DNA of 64,000 bases from Rotaria macrura (Eukaryota > Rotifera > Eurotatoria > Philodinida > Philodinidae): the NCBI GenBank assembly GCA_900239685.1, contig OENT01000095.1, forward strand, positions 157,584 to 221,583, in the 5' to 3' direction. Shown here piece by piece: positions 25,709 through 39,543 of this stretch. Made by a program: the position numbers and the translations under genes. Position 1 is the first letter of the stretch. Each line of letters starts with the position of its first letter. Under the pieces are notes generated by a model. That model was not told the DNA's origin. It searched no databases and saw only the letters and a program-made list of their open reading frames with translations.

Positions 25709-26358
25709 ATGTGCACAATGATTTTGAATGCAATCATTAACAAACTCTTTGACTTGTAATTAACGAGTTTATTTTCATGTATTTCTCTTACAATTCATCC
25801 AGCAATATTTCTAAAAGTATTTCTGTTCATTGCATGCGAAAAAATCCTACAAGTCGGCTTATTTTAAACAAGTTCGAAATTCGACTGTCTCTTGTCTTGA
25901 CTATTAATATACAAGTGTCAGCATCAGATAAATTGATTTTCTAAAGTCAGTACAATTCTTGTCTTACAATAATGAGAATGAATAGCTTTTAATTTGCAAC
26001 TTCTTCAATGGCTAAATAATGATCATTGATAAAAATAGATAAAATCGGAGAAACAGCCACGTCGATATTATGTATTCAAGGATGGCAAGAAATGATTTGT
26101 CAGTGACGGCGAGAGTGCTTCTGCGATTATCATTTGCTGTAAACGAATGAAGTCAATCGAGTATGAAAATCATCGATAGAGAACGGACATCTGATTCTTG
26201 ACTGGAAACCATCGTAATGGTATGAGAAAACAAAAGCAGAATTTTCCACGTGTCTCTGTGTAATGTTAGCAATAGGTGATGAAATCATATTAAAGAAATA
26301 AATCGGAGATTGTAGTTCTCAAGTATAGACTAGTCGTGATAAACAGTGGCTAAGCGTT
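25709..26358. repeat. 650-bp direct repeat, second copy
   Basis: Near-identical to 18499-19148, same orientation, offset 7210 bases. It lies 1.8 kb downstream of copy B. The sequence between each gene and its repeat is not alike, so the repeat is not simply part of the gene duplication. Confidence 0.93.
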
Positions 26359-27923
26359 TTCTCATAAGTTAATACTATGAGAAGGAAGGTCCACACCATA
26401 GATATCGATTGCAACTAGATAGGGTTGTACCTATTGTTGAATTACACTAGAGAAAGTAAAGTTTGAAAACGTTTTGTTATTAAATTTCTGACTGAAATCG
26501 ATATTGATTCATAAAACATTATAAACAGTGCGCGATCAAGAAGCAAGATTTCATATTCAGTCACAGAAATTGCAAGGGCATGTAAATTATAATTTTAATT
26601 AATCACATGCCATGTAAAATAATTCGATTAGCCAAGACTTCAGACGACATCTGTGAACTTTGACTTGATTGATTAATAAAACGTAACAAAACTATCTTCA
26701 ATCTGTCCGAATTTCTTTTAGTCCGATGAGATAAAATACTCTATCGAGTTTTTATATAGCTAGTTAATTTCAATAGAATATCTGTACATGTTTTTTGAAG
26801 TGACACTTAAAAGTATCTTTTGTTCTGGTCGTTGACAAGTGATTGGTCATTTACTTAAATGTAAAACTAATGATAAAATGCTGAAAAGCAGACTCGAAAG
26901 TAAGTGCTTCTCATCGTATGAATTCCTTCGACACAAAGTCGTCCCTCGTTATTGATTCCATTAAGAGTTATAGAGTATTAAGAAATATAAACGGAGTTAT
27001 GACAGAAGAATAAAATATCGTTGCATTGCCAAATTTTTGAGATTGACGACTTGACAGAAATATGATACAACGTAAGTAACCCATCCTGATTCAAAATGAT
27101 CAAACACCCAGCAATGTTCCATTTTTAAGAATTCCGACTATCTAAATATAGATAGCATCAAGAACTCAAATGAAAAAAAGATTCATTCATCCTACTTCTT
27201 TCGCATCGACAGCTGTTCTTATTGTATAAGAACATCTCAGTTCGTATTAGCTTGTCTAAAATCTTAGTGAGCTTTTAAAGTATTATTATTCTACATTTCT
27301 TTTTTTTTAATTCAGTCCATGATTAAGAGATTGTTTTCTATCGCAGTGAGTATCATTTTTTATATTAGAGGCACTGCATGATAAATAAAGTCGCGATTTT
27401 TTTTCGTTGATTCAACGTTCTAATTTGCGAAATGACTGACCCTAAATGTTCATTTGTAATATATCATCTCTGGAAAGTTAGCTCAGACGGACTATTTACT
27501 ACTTTCATGAATTTGACGGACAAAAAACATAAAAATCAATGTAATATAGTTCTGTCAGAATGTGTTTATATAAATCATTGAAATTTTCATGCCCACATAC
27601 CAAAAGATAGAGAATTAAAAACTAAACAAATTCAGTTATTTCGATATAATATTATATCGAGTAGCTCAAATTTTATAAAAACCAATATTAGTCGAGACTC
27701 ATGCACTGCAGAAAATATTGTGTCTTTTGAAATATGCTGCAGAACTTTAGAAAAAATAGTTGGATGGAAGATTTAGACATGGGAATGTGAAAAGTCAGAA
27801 AAACTACGTTTTTGGCAGAATAATAAGCAAAAACGAATTCTAGATCTACACATTCACTCACAGAAGGAGTAAATCATTTTCATAAATTCTACACAGTTGT
27901 GCAAATAATATATTCAGTACATT

Positions 27924-28806
27924 CAGTGAAACCTCTCTAATATGAGCACTATTGGGACTAAACGAAACCGTTCACATGAACATGGCGATCACTTTAGGAG
28001 GAGTCTGTGTATAAAGGGACCTTCATCAATCCTCGTGCGAGTAATACCTGACAATAAGACTAGTCCTATCTTGTAGAAGTACAAATATGGAATAGCGAGA
28101 GGAACTTATCGGCTATCCACTGAAGACCTGAGGTTTACTAACACACAGGTTAGTTCCATTACTTTTGTAAGGACAAGTTCCTTGGTAGACAAAACTAAAT
28201 GAGTCTAATCGATATCAAAGGTCTGGTTACACCAAATCTATTTAAGCTAGTCGCCAATATGCTGCATATTTTCAATATTTTCAAATTGTACCCTACGCCG
28301 TGGATAAACTCTTCGGGCTTTGTTCGATTATCTCGACCTGCTGTGTTGCATAGCCGTTTCCAAATTCATAGATTTACTGTAGTCTTCAAGATGTTTTATT
28401 GAAACACATGAAACCTTATCCACGTCAAAATAACGATACATCATTATATTTATCTTTGAATAAGATCTTTTCTTGTACACCTCTTGGTTCCAGTCATAAT
28501 GGGAGCTCATTCACATAGAACTAAGAACTGATATTCTCATCTCTCTCTCTTACCTAAACAATTGCTCATTCTATCTCGTGGACAGAGTTTCTATTCTGAA
28601 TAGTTGGTGTCACCTGTTTATGTTTACTATGTCGACGTCAACATGTGTGGTAGAGACCGAAAAAAAAGCGTTCACACTAAGAATCGTGGGGGTTTCAACT
28701 TGAAGGGGGTGATATTTCCAGTAATAATCGCTCGGTGCGACATGAGACCGTTCAGAATCACAGGTTGATCATGTAACAGGGGTGCTCACTAATTGAAATT
28801 TCACTG
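27924..28806. mobile_element. Possible pogo-like inverted-repeat element
   Basis: The left end starts CAGTGAAACCTCTCTAATAT and the right end, read on the reverse strand, starts CAGTGAAATTTCAATTAGTG; both run into GAGCAC. CAGT...AACCTC termini are typical of pogo/Tigger-type Tc1-mariner relatives. TA follows the right end but not the left, so the target duplication is not confirmed. No transposase frame remains. Confidence 0.4.
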
Positions 28807-29196
28807 TAAAACATGTCATCAATACCAGGCCGGCACATCAGTTCTCCGTGTAAAGCTCAAAATATTATAACATCAAGATTCTCTTGCCAAATCTTTGTCG
28901 CGCACTAAATTCAACGAACAAAACATATATTTTCGATCCAGTTTTACCTTATATTTTGAAAAATCGAAGGGAAACACTACATGTCAACAGAAAAGCAATA
29001 TAAGAAAAACGATATTCTAAGATAATTCAAAGCAAAAGCGCTAAACATGAAATAAAAAACACTACAATCAATAGAATGCCTTTCATGTTAAAAAAAATTA
29101 GCTTTGGATCTTTAACGTTATATTAAGTCAGTTGAGTATCTAATAGAAAATTGATAAGCTAAGACTCTTGACAGATGATGCGTCACCAACTCCTTA

Positions 29197-30767
29197 CTAA
29201 TGTCCACCTGTGAAGAGAGGAACATAATTAAATTTTTCGTTTGTAAGAAAAAATCATATGTTTCAGCAAGACTACTTACCAAAGAGTTTACGGAATTCGA
29301 TGGCGTCAAGACCACCACTGCTGTTGGTATCAGCTGCAGCGAAGAGAGCTGATGCGCCATCGAAACCGCCGCCAGATGAAAAGCTTGATGATCCACCAAA
29401 GCTGGCTCCACTGTCCCAACTGCTACCACCGCTGAAGCTGGCGCCTCCTTCCCATCCACTGGCACCACCTTCCCAACCGCTTGATGATTCGAATGATCCG
29501 CCAAAGCTAGCACCACTATCCCAACCAGCTGAACCACCAGCTGATTCGAATCCGTATGAGTTAGCACCGAAACCGACAGCAGCACCACCGCTTGGAGCTG
29601 ACTAAAAACTCACAACAATAAATCGATGGCTAAATGCTACACTAGGATTATGATGAAGTACATACGAGATCTTCGACAACACCGGCTGCACGAGCTTGAG
29701 CAAGAAGTGATGAGGCATCAAGAAGTTGAGCACCATATTGTTGAACATAGGCAGCTGGGTTAGCAGAAACAACGCCAAGGTTTTGGAATTGACGAACAAC
29801 GCGAACTTGGGCTGCTTCGTATTGGATGATGACGTTACGTGGTGCTGGGTATGATTGTGCACCAGGAGCACGTTGAACGATGGTTTTTCGTTTAGCTTGA
29901 GCTCCATATGGAATCCAACGTTCGATGATGATGTCACCTGAAATCAAGCGTCAACACTGTAACAGTACTATACTCGATAGATGAAGATACTAACGTGGTT
30001 TGGGTGGGAGGGGTGGAAGACGTTCGATGATGACTGATCGTGGTGGAACTGGTAGGCCAGGTAAACGACGGATAACAGTTTGAGGGCCAACTGAAGCTGG
30101 TGGTTGAGGTGGTCGTTCACGGAGAACGAGTGGTGGTAGTGATGGGAGCGATGGGGCTTGTTGGCGAATGCGAAGTGGTGGTGGTGGAGGTGGTTGAGGT
30201 GGGCGCACTTCTTTGATGATGAGTGGCTAGAGTAAGAAAGAAAACCGCATTTCATCGTACAGAACGTAAGTGGTGATAAAGATAGCTTACGCCTGGAGGC
30301 GGGAGAGGTGGTGGTTGAAGGAATCGAACTTTGATGTTTTGTGTGTATGTTTGTGCACCACCAGCAGCTGGGCGAGTGATGACTTGTGGGTTTGAGTCAA
30401 TGAAGAGACCTTGAGCATCACTGGCATATTGTACACTTGCGCTTGATGCACCGCCACCGAAACCAGCACCACCACTGAAACCACCGCCTACAGAGTAGGA
30501 AGCATCATAGGATCCACCAAAGTCAGCAGCACCGGATGATGAAAAGTCATAACTTGATCCACCAGCACCAGCACCCCAGCTACCACCTGAACTCCAGCCT
30601 GCACCTGAACCGGCACCGGCACCTAAATCAAGCGAAATGCACAACTTTTATCGATACATGCACGTCAAAATAAATAAGATTAGCTTACCGAGGAATTGCT
30701 TGAATTCGCCGAGATCTACAACACCGTCGCTGTTGAGATCAGCTTGTTGAAAAGCAGCGTTAGCCAT
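29197..30767 (-). CDS. EF-hand-capped Gly-rich/Pro-repeat protein, copy C
   Basis: Complete 415-residue member of the family. Exons: 30767-30689, 30622-30291, 30226-29995, 29937-29666, 29601-29280, 29207-29197, with every intron in the same place and phase as in A, B and D. The N-terminal EF loop is DLNSDGVVDLGE and the C-terminal loop DTNSSGGLDAIE (396-407). It ends FGGH rather than FGGKL, because the last short exon has an earlier stop. The first glycine region is shorter than in copy A and carries SSGAADFGGSYDASYSVGGG, which copy B shares exactly. The core keeps PRSVIIERLPPLPPKP and DIIIERWIPYG. No signal peptide. Confidence 0.92.
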
Positions 30768-30850
30768 TGCCGTTGATGTGGGTTTAATATGATTACACTA
30801 GAGTTACTGATGAAGGTAGAAAGTGAAGATAATCTGCTTGAGGATAAATG

Positions 30851-31010
30851 TTTATATAGGCCCAACCGATCATGCATGGATAGAGCTGAAGCGTACGGAG
30901 AGGTAGGGGGCAGGGTGTAGGTTAAAATAGAAACGATTATATTTTTTTTGGTCGAACGATTTCTGTATTTTCGTTTTAGCTAAATTTGATTTATGTGTCA
31001 AACAATGAAT
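30851..31010 (-). promoter_or_regulatory. Promoter of EF-hand family copy C
   Basis: Reverse-strand TATATAAA (30858-30851), the motif CATGCATGATCG (30878-30867), and the distal block ATTCATTGTTTGACACA (31010-30994). Order and spacing match copies A and D. The TATA region with its flank, TGGGCCTATATAAACAT, is identical to copy A. Confidence 0.75.
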
Positions 31011-32042
31011 GGTTAAGAAAAAACCATCGAGGGAGGAGAAGAAAGTTATACAATGGGAAAACGAAAAGAAATGTTTTTTTTTAAAGTAGGCTTCATCTGT
31101 GTGGAAGAAAGTGTGTAGTGAATAAAATATATTTCAAGTAACCCTTCTCGTACTCTCACGACCCGAATTTTTCGTTATTTGTTTCGTTTTGTTTCAGTGG
31201 TTATTGTTTAGCGAGTGGTGATTGGTATCAGCCGTTTGATTACGTACTCGAAGAAAAAATCGTAAATGAATGTACAAGTGATCACTAATAAATCGTATTC
31301 AAGCATTCAAAAGAGATAACAACAGTTGCTGAGTGAAGTTTTCTGCAAATAATACTTTATGTTAAGTTTCAAGTCAAATTGTTAATTTGTCTTATAAGTA
31401 TTGATTGGAACTGTCCTGTTTCTAATGCAGTATCAATTTTTTGCGATGCATATTTTTGTTCTAGAAAAGTGATTTCTGTTGTTTATTGCTGCCGATTACG
31501 AGAAAAATTTTCTAAAAAATATTTATGCATTAGTACAAAAAGAACAAAGAAACATAGATTTCCTATGAAAAAAAGCAGCAATACCTGTTGCTGAAAAACG
31601 TTCTTGAATTTAATTCTAATAGCATCTTGCAGAAATGGATATCAAGACTGAGATTATTTTATTTAACCTGTAAAATAATTCCCATAATTCATGTAGAATA
31701 AAATCAATATGCATTCACTTTACGATGAATAACCTATTCAATAATCGTCGAGAGAGTCATCTGACTCGATAGCTCCTAAATCGTGTGATGGTTCACTCTA
31801 CGTATACATTGTTCGACTTATGTATAACCAATATGTTATGGTGTGATGTTTAATAAATTGAGTTCAGTAATAGAAAATGATCTAAGTTTCGATTAACAAA
31901 ACCTATGCAGAATTGTTGAGACATCCTATCATCGAATGCTATTCGTACATTTATCGATAATTTAACGAGCATAAATCTCTGGCTCTTTGAGTGAAACTTT
32001 AACTGAACTAAAAACTGAAAACACACGAATGTCCCATTGTTC

Positions 32043-32199
32043 GACCCAGTAAAACATTTTCGGTGATTTTAATCGAATTATGAACTTTTTGGATTAAAAT
32101 TGATTATTTTGCAACAAAATCGAAATTATCAATCGATTTTAATTTTGATTTTGCTGTAGAATAATTCGATTAAAATCAGCGAAACGTTTTTACTGGGTC
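32043..32199. mobile_element. 157-bp foldback element
   Basis: Inverted repeats occupy most of its length: the left end GACCCAGTAAAACATTTTCG matches the complement of the right end (GACCCAGTAAAAACGTTTCG), continuing through TGATTTTAATCGAATTAT on both sides. The internal part is AT-rich with further GATTTTAAT complements. No clear target duplication. Consistent with a MITE. Confidence 0.65.
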
Positions 32200-35100
32200 T
32201 CGTAAAGAACAGCTTGAGACAAAAGTCCAGAGGTTGTCTACTATGTGAATATGTTTCCTGGAGTTACAGTTGAAATTATTTGTTTGCTGTTTTTTCTTGA
32301 TCCGTTATTTGCATTTTTACACTTTTAATGAATATTTTACATTCATATGTGGCCGTTGAAATACATTATTTAGGTTAATACTGAACTATTGGTAATAGAT
32401 ACACTAGAGTTCTCAATGACACTTGCACAGATGTTTTGTTAAGTAGCATTTCAATTGATATCGATGTTCGCTGAAAAAATGCCTAAGTTCACTGTATTGA
32501 TATAATGTATTTTTCTAGTGTAATCTTCTAATACGTCAATAAATAATGATTCGCATATAGTCGATGTGCGCCGCCTACTTTATTAACTTAGTGAGGTTAA
32601 TCTTGAGTAAACAAAAAATAGAAAGGTTTCTTTATGATTAGTCGAAATCGAAGAGTCACCTTTAAGACAACATGCTTTACTAAATCAGTGTGCTATTCAA
32701 TATGTTTTGAATGATTCATTTATTTTGATGATTCCTACTATTTTACATGTCACTATTTAAACTGCTAACAAGATGCGGACACCATGTCAGATATTTTGAT
32801 CGAAATTTTTATTCAAGTATAAATTGTAACTTCTATCTAGATAAACGAACAATAAATAATTCGACTGCATCATGAATTGAACTACTACTATTGAGAAGAA
32901 TGGTTGAAAAGTTTTGACACTCATCGATTGATTGATATTATCTTTGTCAATGTAATCTAAATTATAGATAATTAATCAAGACATGTGATTTCGTAAATAC
33001 AGAAAGTGTCTTTATTTGAAGAAAAGATATTTCTAGAAGAATAATGCAATACGGTTGAGTGATTATTGTATCGGTCGTCGAAAAAATATTTTAGTCTGAC
33101 AAAACCTTTTATATCCAAGCTGTATGCGTGTATTTGAATATACCTTTTCGTAAATAGCATAATATTTAATGAATGATGACTTTCGCTGTTTTTGGAGTTA
33201 TGATTTTAATTTCATCAAACTACTCATATCCGTTATACTTCTCCATTTGATAGTTTATTTCATGAATTTAAATCTTGGTAACATGTACTGTTGGCTGTTT
33301 GAATCTACTCATTAGACAATTTTTATCTCTTTACGAAACAAACATTTCGCTTAATTTAAAAAACTATTCGATGATAAATGATCAATAGACCAGTTTTATT
33401 ATAATACTCGATCAAAATTAAATAAGTATGATATGAATGCATTCTATAATGCAAAACACTGTATCTGATGTAGGAGAACAGTTTAATTTACACAAATAAA
33501 GCAAAATTGATCCATAGTATGTTAAGAAATGTTAAATAATCATCTCGGAATACGATTAGCTCCTCATCAATATTTAATATTCATATTTATACAAATCAAT
33601 GAGTTCGACAAGTTTGTTAATAGTTTAAATCTATTATTGTTCAAAGTCTTTCTAGCATTGTAAGGTTGAAGTCTTTCTCTAACAGTGAAACTGTATTGAT
33701 TTGTCATAGATTTCAACTATTCATCGACATGCAAGCACATTTTTTCTATCGTAGCCTATCATATAATTGACTATTACAATGCGTGTTCATAACAATTCCT
33801 ATGAGTAGAATCCTAAGTTCAATAAAACGTCGATCATATTAATATAAATTATGTAAAATCATTTCTCTGATTTACATCAGTTAAACAGGTTGTTTTCTTT
33901 TGTTCTACTACTTCAAAACTGAACATAACTAGATGAAAGCTGAATTTGTGTTGATACCGAACTAAAGAATGTATGACTATATCTACACGGAAGTACGATC
34001 GTAGTAAGCATTCAGTTTTCATTATACGTTTAGTCATAGGAGACTCTATTTCGATATTCTAGTTTACTTTACTTAAACAATTATCAACATGATTCAACTT
34101 GATAAGAAATTTTTCATCCGGTGATCGACAATTTATAGTATTTCCACTTTGATTTTTATACAATCAAAAGCACATTTCATTCATCGATAGAAAAACAATT
34201 AATATGTTTGACATTCTTCTGGATAAAAAACAAACTATAAGTAAATTTTAAAAATTGTACCATTAGAATAGATCTAAGTATGACATCATATTCTCGATGG
34301 TATTAAGATCGATTTCAAATTTGTATATAGTTGAACGATGCAGTAAGATGGAGTGAATAAGACATCTATTGTAACGAAATGTCAAATAAAAACATACTTG
34401 ATGACTTCTGTCAAAAGTTGACGGCGCATTAAAAATAAATAATCAATCATATCGCACTTGAAAAACAATCCATATTAAATCTGTATCAAGTTCTAGCACA
34501 TGTGATTGTTGTTTGGTGATCAATCACACACCGACTTGTTTCTTAGGATAAAATTCGAAGAATTCTTACCTCCATAGTGATTCACAATGAAAACATCTCG
34601 AGAGAAAACATAGATGAACACGTAGAAGAAAAATAATTTGATCAAATAGATATACTCGATTAAAATCTTTATTTACTGACAGTAGCTGAGATAGACACTA
34701 TCATAGAATATGGAAGACTGTGACTGTGAAAACATTTTCTACGATGCCCATCGACGACACAGATCGATGCAGTTAGAACCGTTCGTAAACCTTCTTAACT
34801 ACGTTTTATGATAGAGTGCGTAGATGTTTGGGAGATCTGTATGTATCTTGTGGTTTATTATTCAAATCGATTTTTTAACTACAATTAAAGCCTTGCGTTC
34901 GTATAATATAAAGTAAGAAAAGAGAACAGAAAAAAACATGAGAAAGAAATACACAATGAAAGAAGAATCTACATACATGAACTTGAAAGAAAGGAAATCA
35001 AAGAGAAAACAAGAAAAAAATTATAAATACGTATGCGCATATGCAAGTATATGATGGGAAACGAAAAACTCAATCATGCATTGCAAAAGAAATCCAATAA

Positions 35101-35201
35101 AAGAATATAACGCTTACGCACAAGATTACAGATGCAGAGTTAGATCTCCATGATCACGATTGTAGAAGACCCAGATGATAACAGTACACCATTGAGACGT
35201 G

Positions 35202-35227
35202 CTAAATCTTGTTCAGACAAGATTTAG
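35202..35227. repeat. Perfect 11-bp hairpin with TCAG loop
   Basis: CTAAATCTTGT is followed by TCAG and then ACAAGATTTAG, a perfect stem of 11 pairs with a four-base loop. No gene lies next to it. It could be chance, a terminator-like structure or a transposon remnant. Confidence 0.5.
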
Positions 35228-38200
35228 AAATATTATTACAAAATCTAAGCAAATCTTTTTACGTTTATACTATTTCTAAACATGAAATAAGTGAAGTGGA
35301 CATTATTGACTGTGAAAATTCATACTGATCAGTCGGTTATGATACATGTTCAACTTATCTCATATGCAAATTAATATTACTTGTATTGAAATAAGTGTCG
35401 ATTTTCTAAAGAGTTTACCATAAAGTAATTCCTTCTGGAAAAAAATGTTTACAGTCAATCTTTCCTATCGGTATTGTGCAAATATAACATAAGAACGTTA
35501 CTGTTCATTACGAAAGTCTTTGCATCTGTCGATTACTCTATACATTCACATATTAATTCGAATATATTTTTTGGAAAACATAAACCAAATGTAACAAGAT
35601 TCTCCCCATCACTCAATTTTGTGCTTCTTTGTTAAAAAGCAGGTTGAGTGTATCGGATGCCTCTACATTTGATGATTAAAGAGTCCCACAATTTTCCATT
35701 GAGGTTTTATTCATTTAAAAATAATAAGTATTACTTCCTACAACAATAAATATTAACAAAAGAAATCATACATGCTCCACAACACTTGACGTCCTCGATC
35801 GAACTATATTTATATTTTTCTTGAGTTGCTTTTATGTGTTGAAATACATTTCAAGTGTTACCTAGATACCCTTGTTCGAATACTGTAAAACAAGGTAATG
35901 TCTCTTAGCCTTCGCTTTTATATGCGTTTCTTAACTTAATGATTCGTGAGTATTTGAGTTCTTATCGAAAGCGACAAAATAATTGTTCAAAAATCTATTT
36001 ACTCTAATAATAAATTTAACATTGATAGCAAAGCTCACATAAGGATTCCGTTTTTCCGTGTTCTTTGTAAATGTTCCACATTATACTCGATTTGTTTTTC
36101 AAAACATAACTCAGTTAAAACCCCAAGAAATTTATGGAATAAATATAATTTTTCAGCTATATCAAAATCTACAATTTTCCCTTTTGGAAATTTTTATTCT
36201 AATATCAACGAGCTTTTCAACAGTTAGAAAACTAGTGATTTTTCATCCTTATCAAATCTAGATGCATTCAATGGACTCCAACTGTATTTTAAACAAAAAA
36301 AAAGAACAAAAAACGTATCATATTCACAGTAGTACAGAAGTTGAAGCTGTATCAACTATACATAAGTTTCTTTGTAAATATATATCTCTTAAATAATTAT
36401 ATGCTCTCGAGGCCACTGATGGGATTCGATTCGTGTTTTTTTTTTCAAACAAAATCGAACAGATCGAATTTTTCAAAAATTCAAAACGAACCGAACCAAT
36501 TCCATAATAGAGAGGATAAAGAAAATTCAGTAGTTCTTACTTTTTGTCAGAATATTTCTGTAAGACGATTTATTGAAGACATGCATATAGCGTCTTAGAA
36601 AATTCGAAGAGCGATCTGGAAAATTTAAGTGAAACTATTTTTAAGAGCATCGATGTGTTTGCTTCACGATTTAAAAACGCTTCTAGTTGGTAAGGGCTTT
36701 AGCATGTTTTTACTGGTTGGTCAATGTTACCGTTAATCAGGAATCACTGAAGGTATTTTCGTTCGTCGTTGAATGCAAAGTGTTAGAGACTATACTTTTT
36801 TTCTCATAAAGTACTCATTCAATACAAGAATACTATTTACTTAATAATTCTTATGAATCAAATAAAACCACGCTTTGATTTCAAATTTCATGAATTCGAT
36901 TCGATGGCCAATAGTATTTAAAACTGAGAAACATGATTTAATTATCATTTTAAAATAGATAATTTTAATGATATTGTCAGACTTTTTTAATCCTCAGGAA
37001 TAGTAGTTCAGATTATGTAGGGACTTCCAGAATGCAAGAAGTTTCTTAAATTTTTGTCAAAACACGTAAAAAGGACGTTTCGAATGATGAGATCGACATG
37101 AATTTTGAGATACTTCAAACTTGCTGGATTAAGAAGAATATCAGAGCAAGCACCTTTCCCGAAGGCAACACTTAACCAAAATGATGAAACTCAGGTGATC
37201 AAAATAACCAATTTAATCAATGATTATGGAATGCAAAACAAATTAACAGTGCAACCGTCAGAGAAATGCACCGATTTTATCTTCAAGTGTCTTCATAGTT
37301 TTCAAATATTAAATACGAAACGAAACTTTATATTTGAAAGAACTGAACATGTTTTTAAACAAAATAACTTGTTTCAAATAGCAGATTGTCATTTTTTTGA
37401 GAGATGTTCTGCACGAATGATACATAGCCTTGCGTTTCGAGAAGTAATTAACATTTAAGTCATACTTTCCAGTCATTTTTCTGTGACTTTGCAGTTTATG
37501 AATTCAAAGTAGTCGGACATTTGACAATAATATCCTAATGATGATGGAAAGTGTGTATGTCAAAAGAGAAAATCTTCCCCTTCAAAACACAACGCTTTTT
37601 TCAAATTTAAAGTTTCATTTCATCTTTAATATTTTGAAGAGTAAGCAGCACTTCGACAGGTTAAACTTCAAAAACCTGAAAATCTCAGTGAAATTAAATA
37701 TTTTGAAATATTCTATGGATCATTTTTTCCCAACGTTTATATTTTTTACTTTAGATTAATTTTAAGTTGAAAACAAAGCAAGGTTTTAATAGTTACCTAA
37801 AAATTATTGCAAAATGATAATAAATTAATATTCATTTATAGATATGAGGGCTTCGTACTAAATTGTGGTTTGTAAAAGTGTGCATTGAATGATGAAAAAA
37901 ACTACTTCTAGCCCTTGTAGATTAATGGAATAATTTATTAGATAGAACAATTGTGTTACACTTTCTTCATCCCCTTTCAGTGAACAAGTTAACAAATGTG
38001 TTAGAATATATATTTATATGAAATCAGTTCGAGAATACTTGAAATCAAGCAGGTCCTATCAACGTTCGAGGCTAGTTGACACGGTATTCACAAAAGATAA
38101 TTTATGTAAATCTGATATTGAACAATAGGCTCTTGTTGTTTTCCCAAGGTTCCGTATTATTTTTCGATCAATTCTGCAAATTTATCGTTGGAACACTCTT

Positions 38201-39543
38201 TTTTCTATCCATTATAAGAATAAATTACTGTTACTCAATTGATTTTCAACGTATAGTTGATAATCACGATTTTTAAGCACTCATCTATTTTTTAAAATTA
38301 GAATTAAATATTTAGTTGATGTATGATAAGAACATATTGTATAATGCAGAATCTATCGATGTGTACTTGTTTCTTTTATGATAATAAATAAAAGCGGCAA
38401 GACAAAACGTTTCTTACAGTTCGATGCAAGTGGGAAATTGTGTACCATTTCATTCTGTTATCTATGTTTATAAGTGAAAGTTTAAACGATAGATATACAT
38501 ATTGTTTAATTTATGCGATGCGATTTCAAAGTTTGATGTCCTATTTTAGAATAAAGGCCAAGTTATAGATATGACTTCTGGGCAGTGCAAAAATATTGTG
38601 CAGACAAGCTGGGTATAATCGTCCGCAATACATAAACCATGCATCCACAGGTAAATACGCATACTCACACCCTCCGAACATCTTCTAGAAAGCGAATCTC
38701 AAAATTATTGTCGATGAGTAATTTTTCAGTCTATTCTATGAATTAGAAAATCTAAGAAAACCATTCAATTTTGATTAGATATTTCCATCATATTCTTTAA
38801 AAACACTGAAACAAATAAAATGTATAAATTATGTTCTTTCATAAATTAAGTAACAACATTAATGAGTTGTTTTTCTTTATAGAAGTCTTTAACATATAAA
38901 TAAGAGCTTACAAAATCAATAGAAAAGGATGGGCTTGTATTTCATAGTAAAATATCAATATATCAAGCAACTATAAACTCATCATAATGATGAAACTTAT
39001 ATCGTTTGAACCATTTGATTGGTCGTTTATTGAAACCAGCGTTGTAAAGTTAAATTTCTAATGATCAGCCATGACTTTAATATGGATCATAAAACAAACT
39101 AAACGTTTTCCTTCAACTGTTTTTCTGATTCGCATGTGTATAGTTATAATCATTTATGCATAATAACCGAGGACTTTTGTCATCTTATTTCTTCGTCACA
39201 AGCCATAATTTACATCAATTTTAATGCTTTGCATTAAGTGCTATACGTATAGAAAAATATCGAGGAAACATTTTGCCCATATTAATCCGTTCGAGAAATT
39301 TGAACATATTAAATTTTTTTTACACTTTATAAAGCACAAAACGTTTGTATTGAAGCAAACTGGCTGCCTTGTCATAGCACCTTTGATTAGGAAAGAAGAG
39401 TGTCTTAAATAATATCCCAGAAATAGTAGATTTCAAAAGGTAGTTGCTTGATACTTCAAGCGTATTCTATGAGCATTTATCTCAGAAAATATAAATGCTT
39501 TCAAGACAAAAAAAATTTCAAGAATGGTATTACTCAAATGATC

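Larger units (their letters stand above)
23899..29196. other. Convergent intergenic region between copies B and C
   Basis: Lies between the 3' ends of the forward pair and the reverse pair. Contains the second copy of the 650-bp repeat (25709-26358) and a possible pogo-like element (27924-28806). No exon with coherent splice sites was found in the rest. Confidence 0.5.

Noticed and set aside
37105..37458. 117-codon open frame
   Set aside because: Longest in its region, but no recognisable domain, promoter or splice support; not strong enough to call.
38570..38652. Short frame reading ILCRQAGYNRPQY, suggestive of a scavenger-receptor cysteine-rich domain
   Set aside because: Only about 20 codons, no neighbouring domain parts and no acceptor in phase; likely coincidence.
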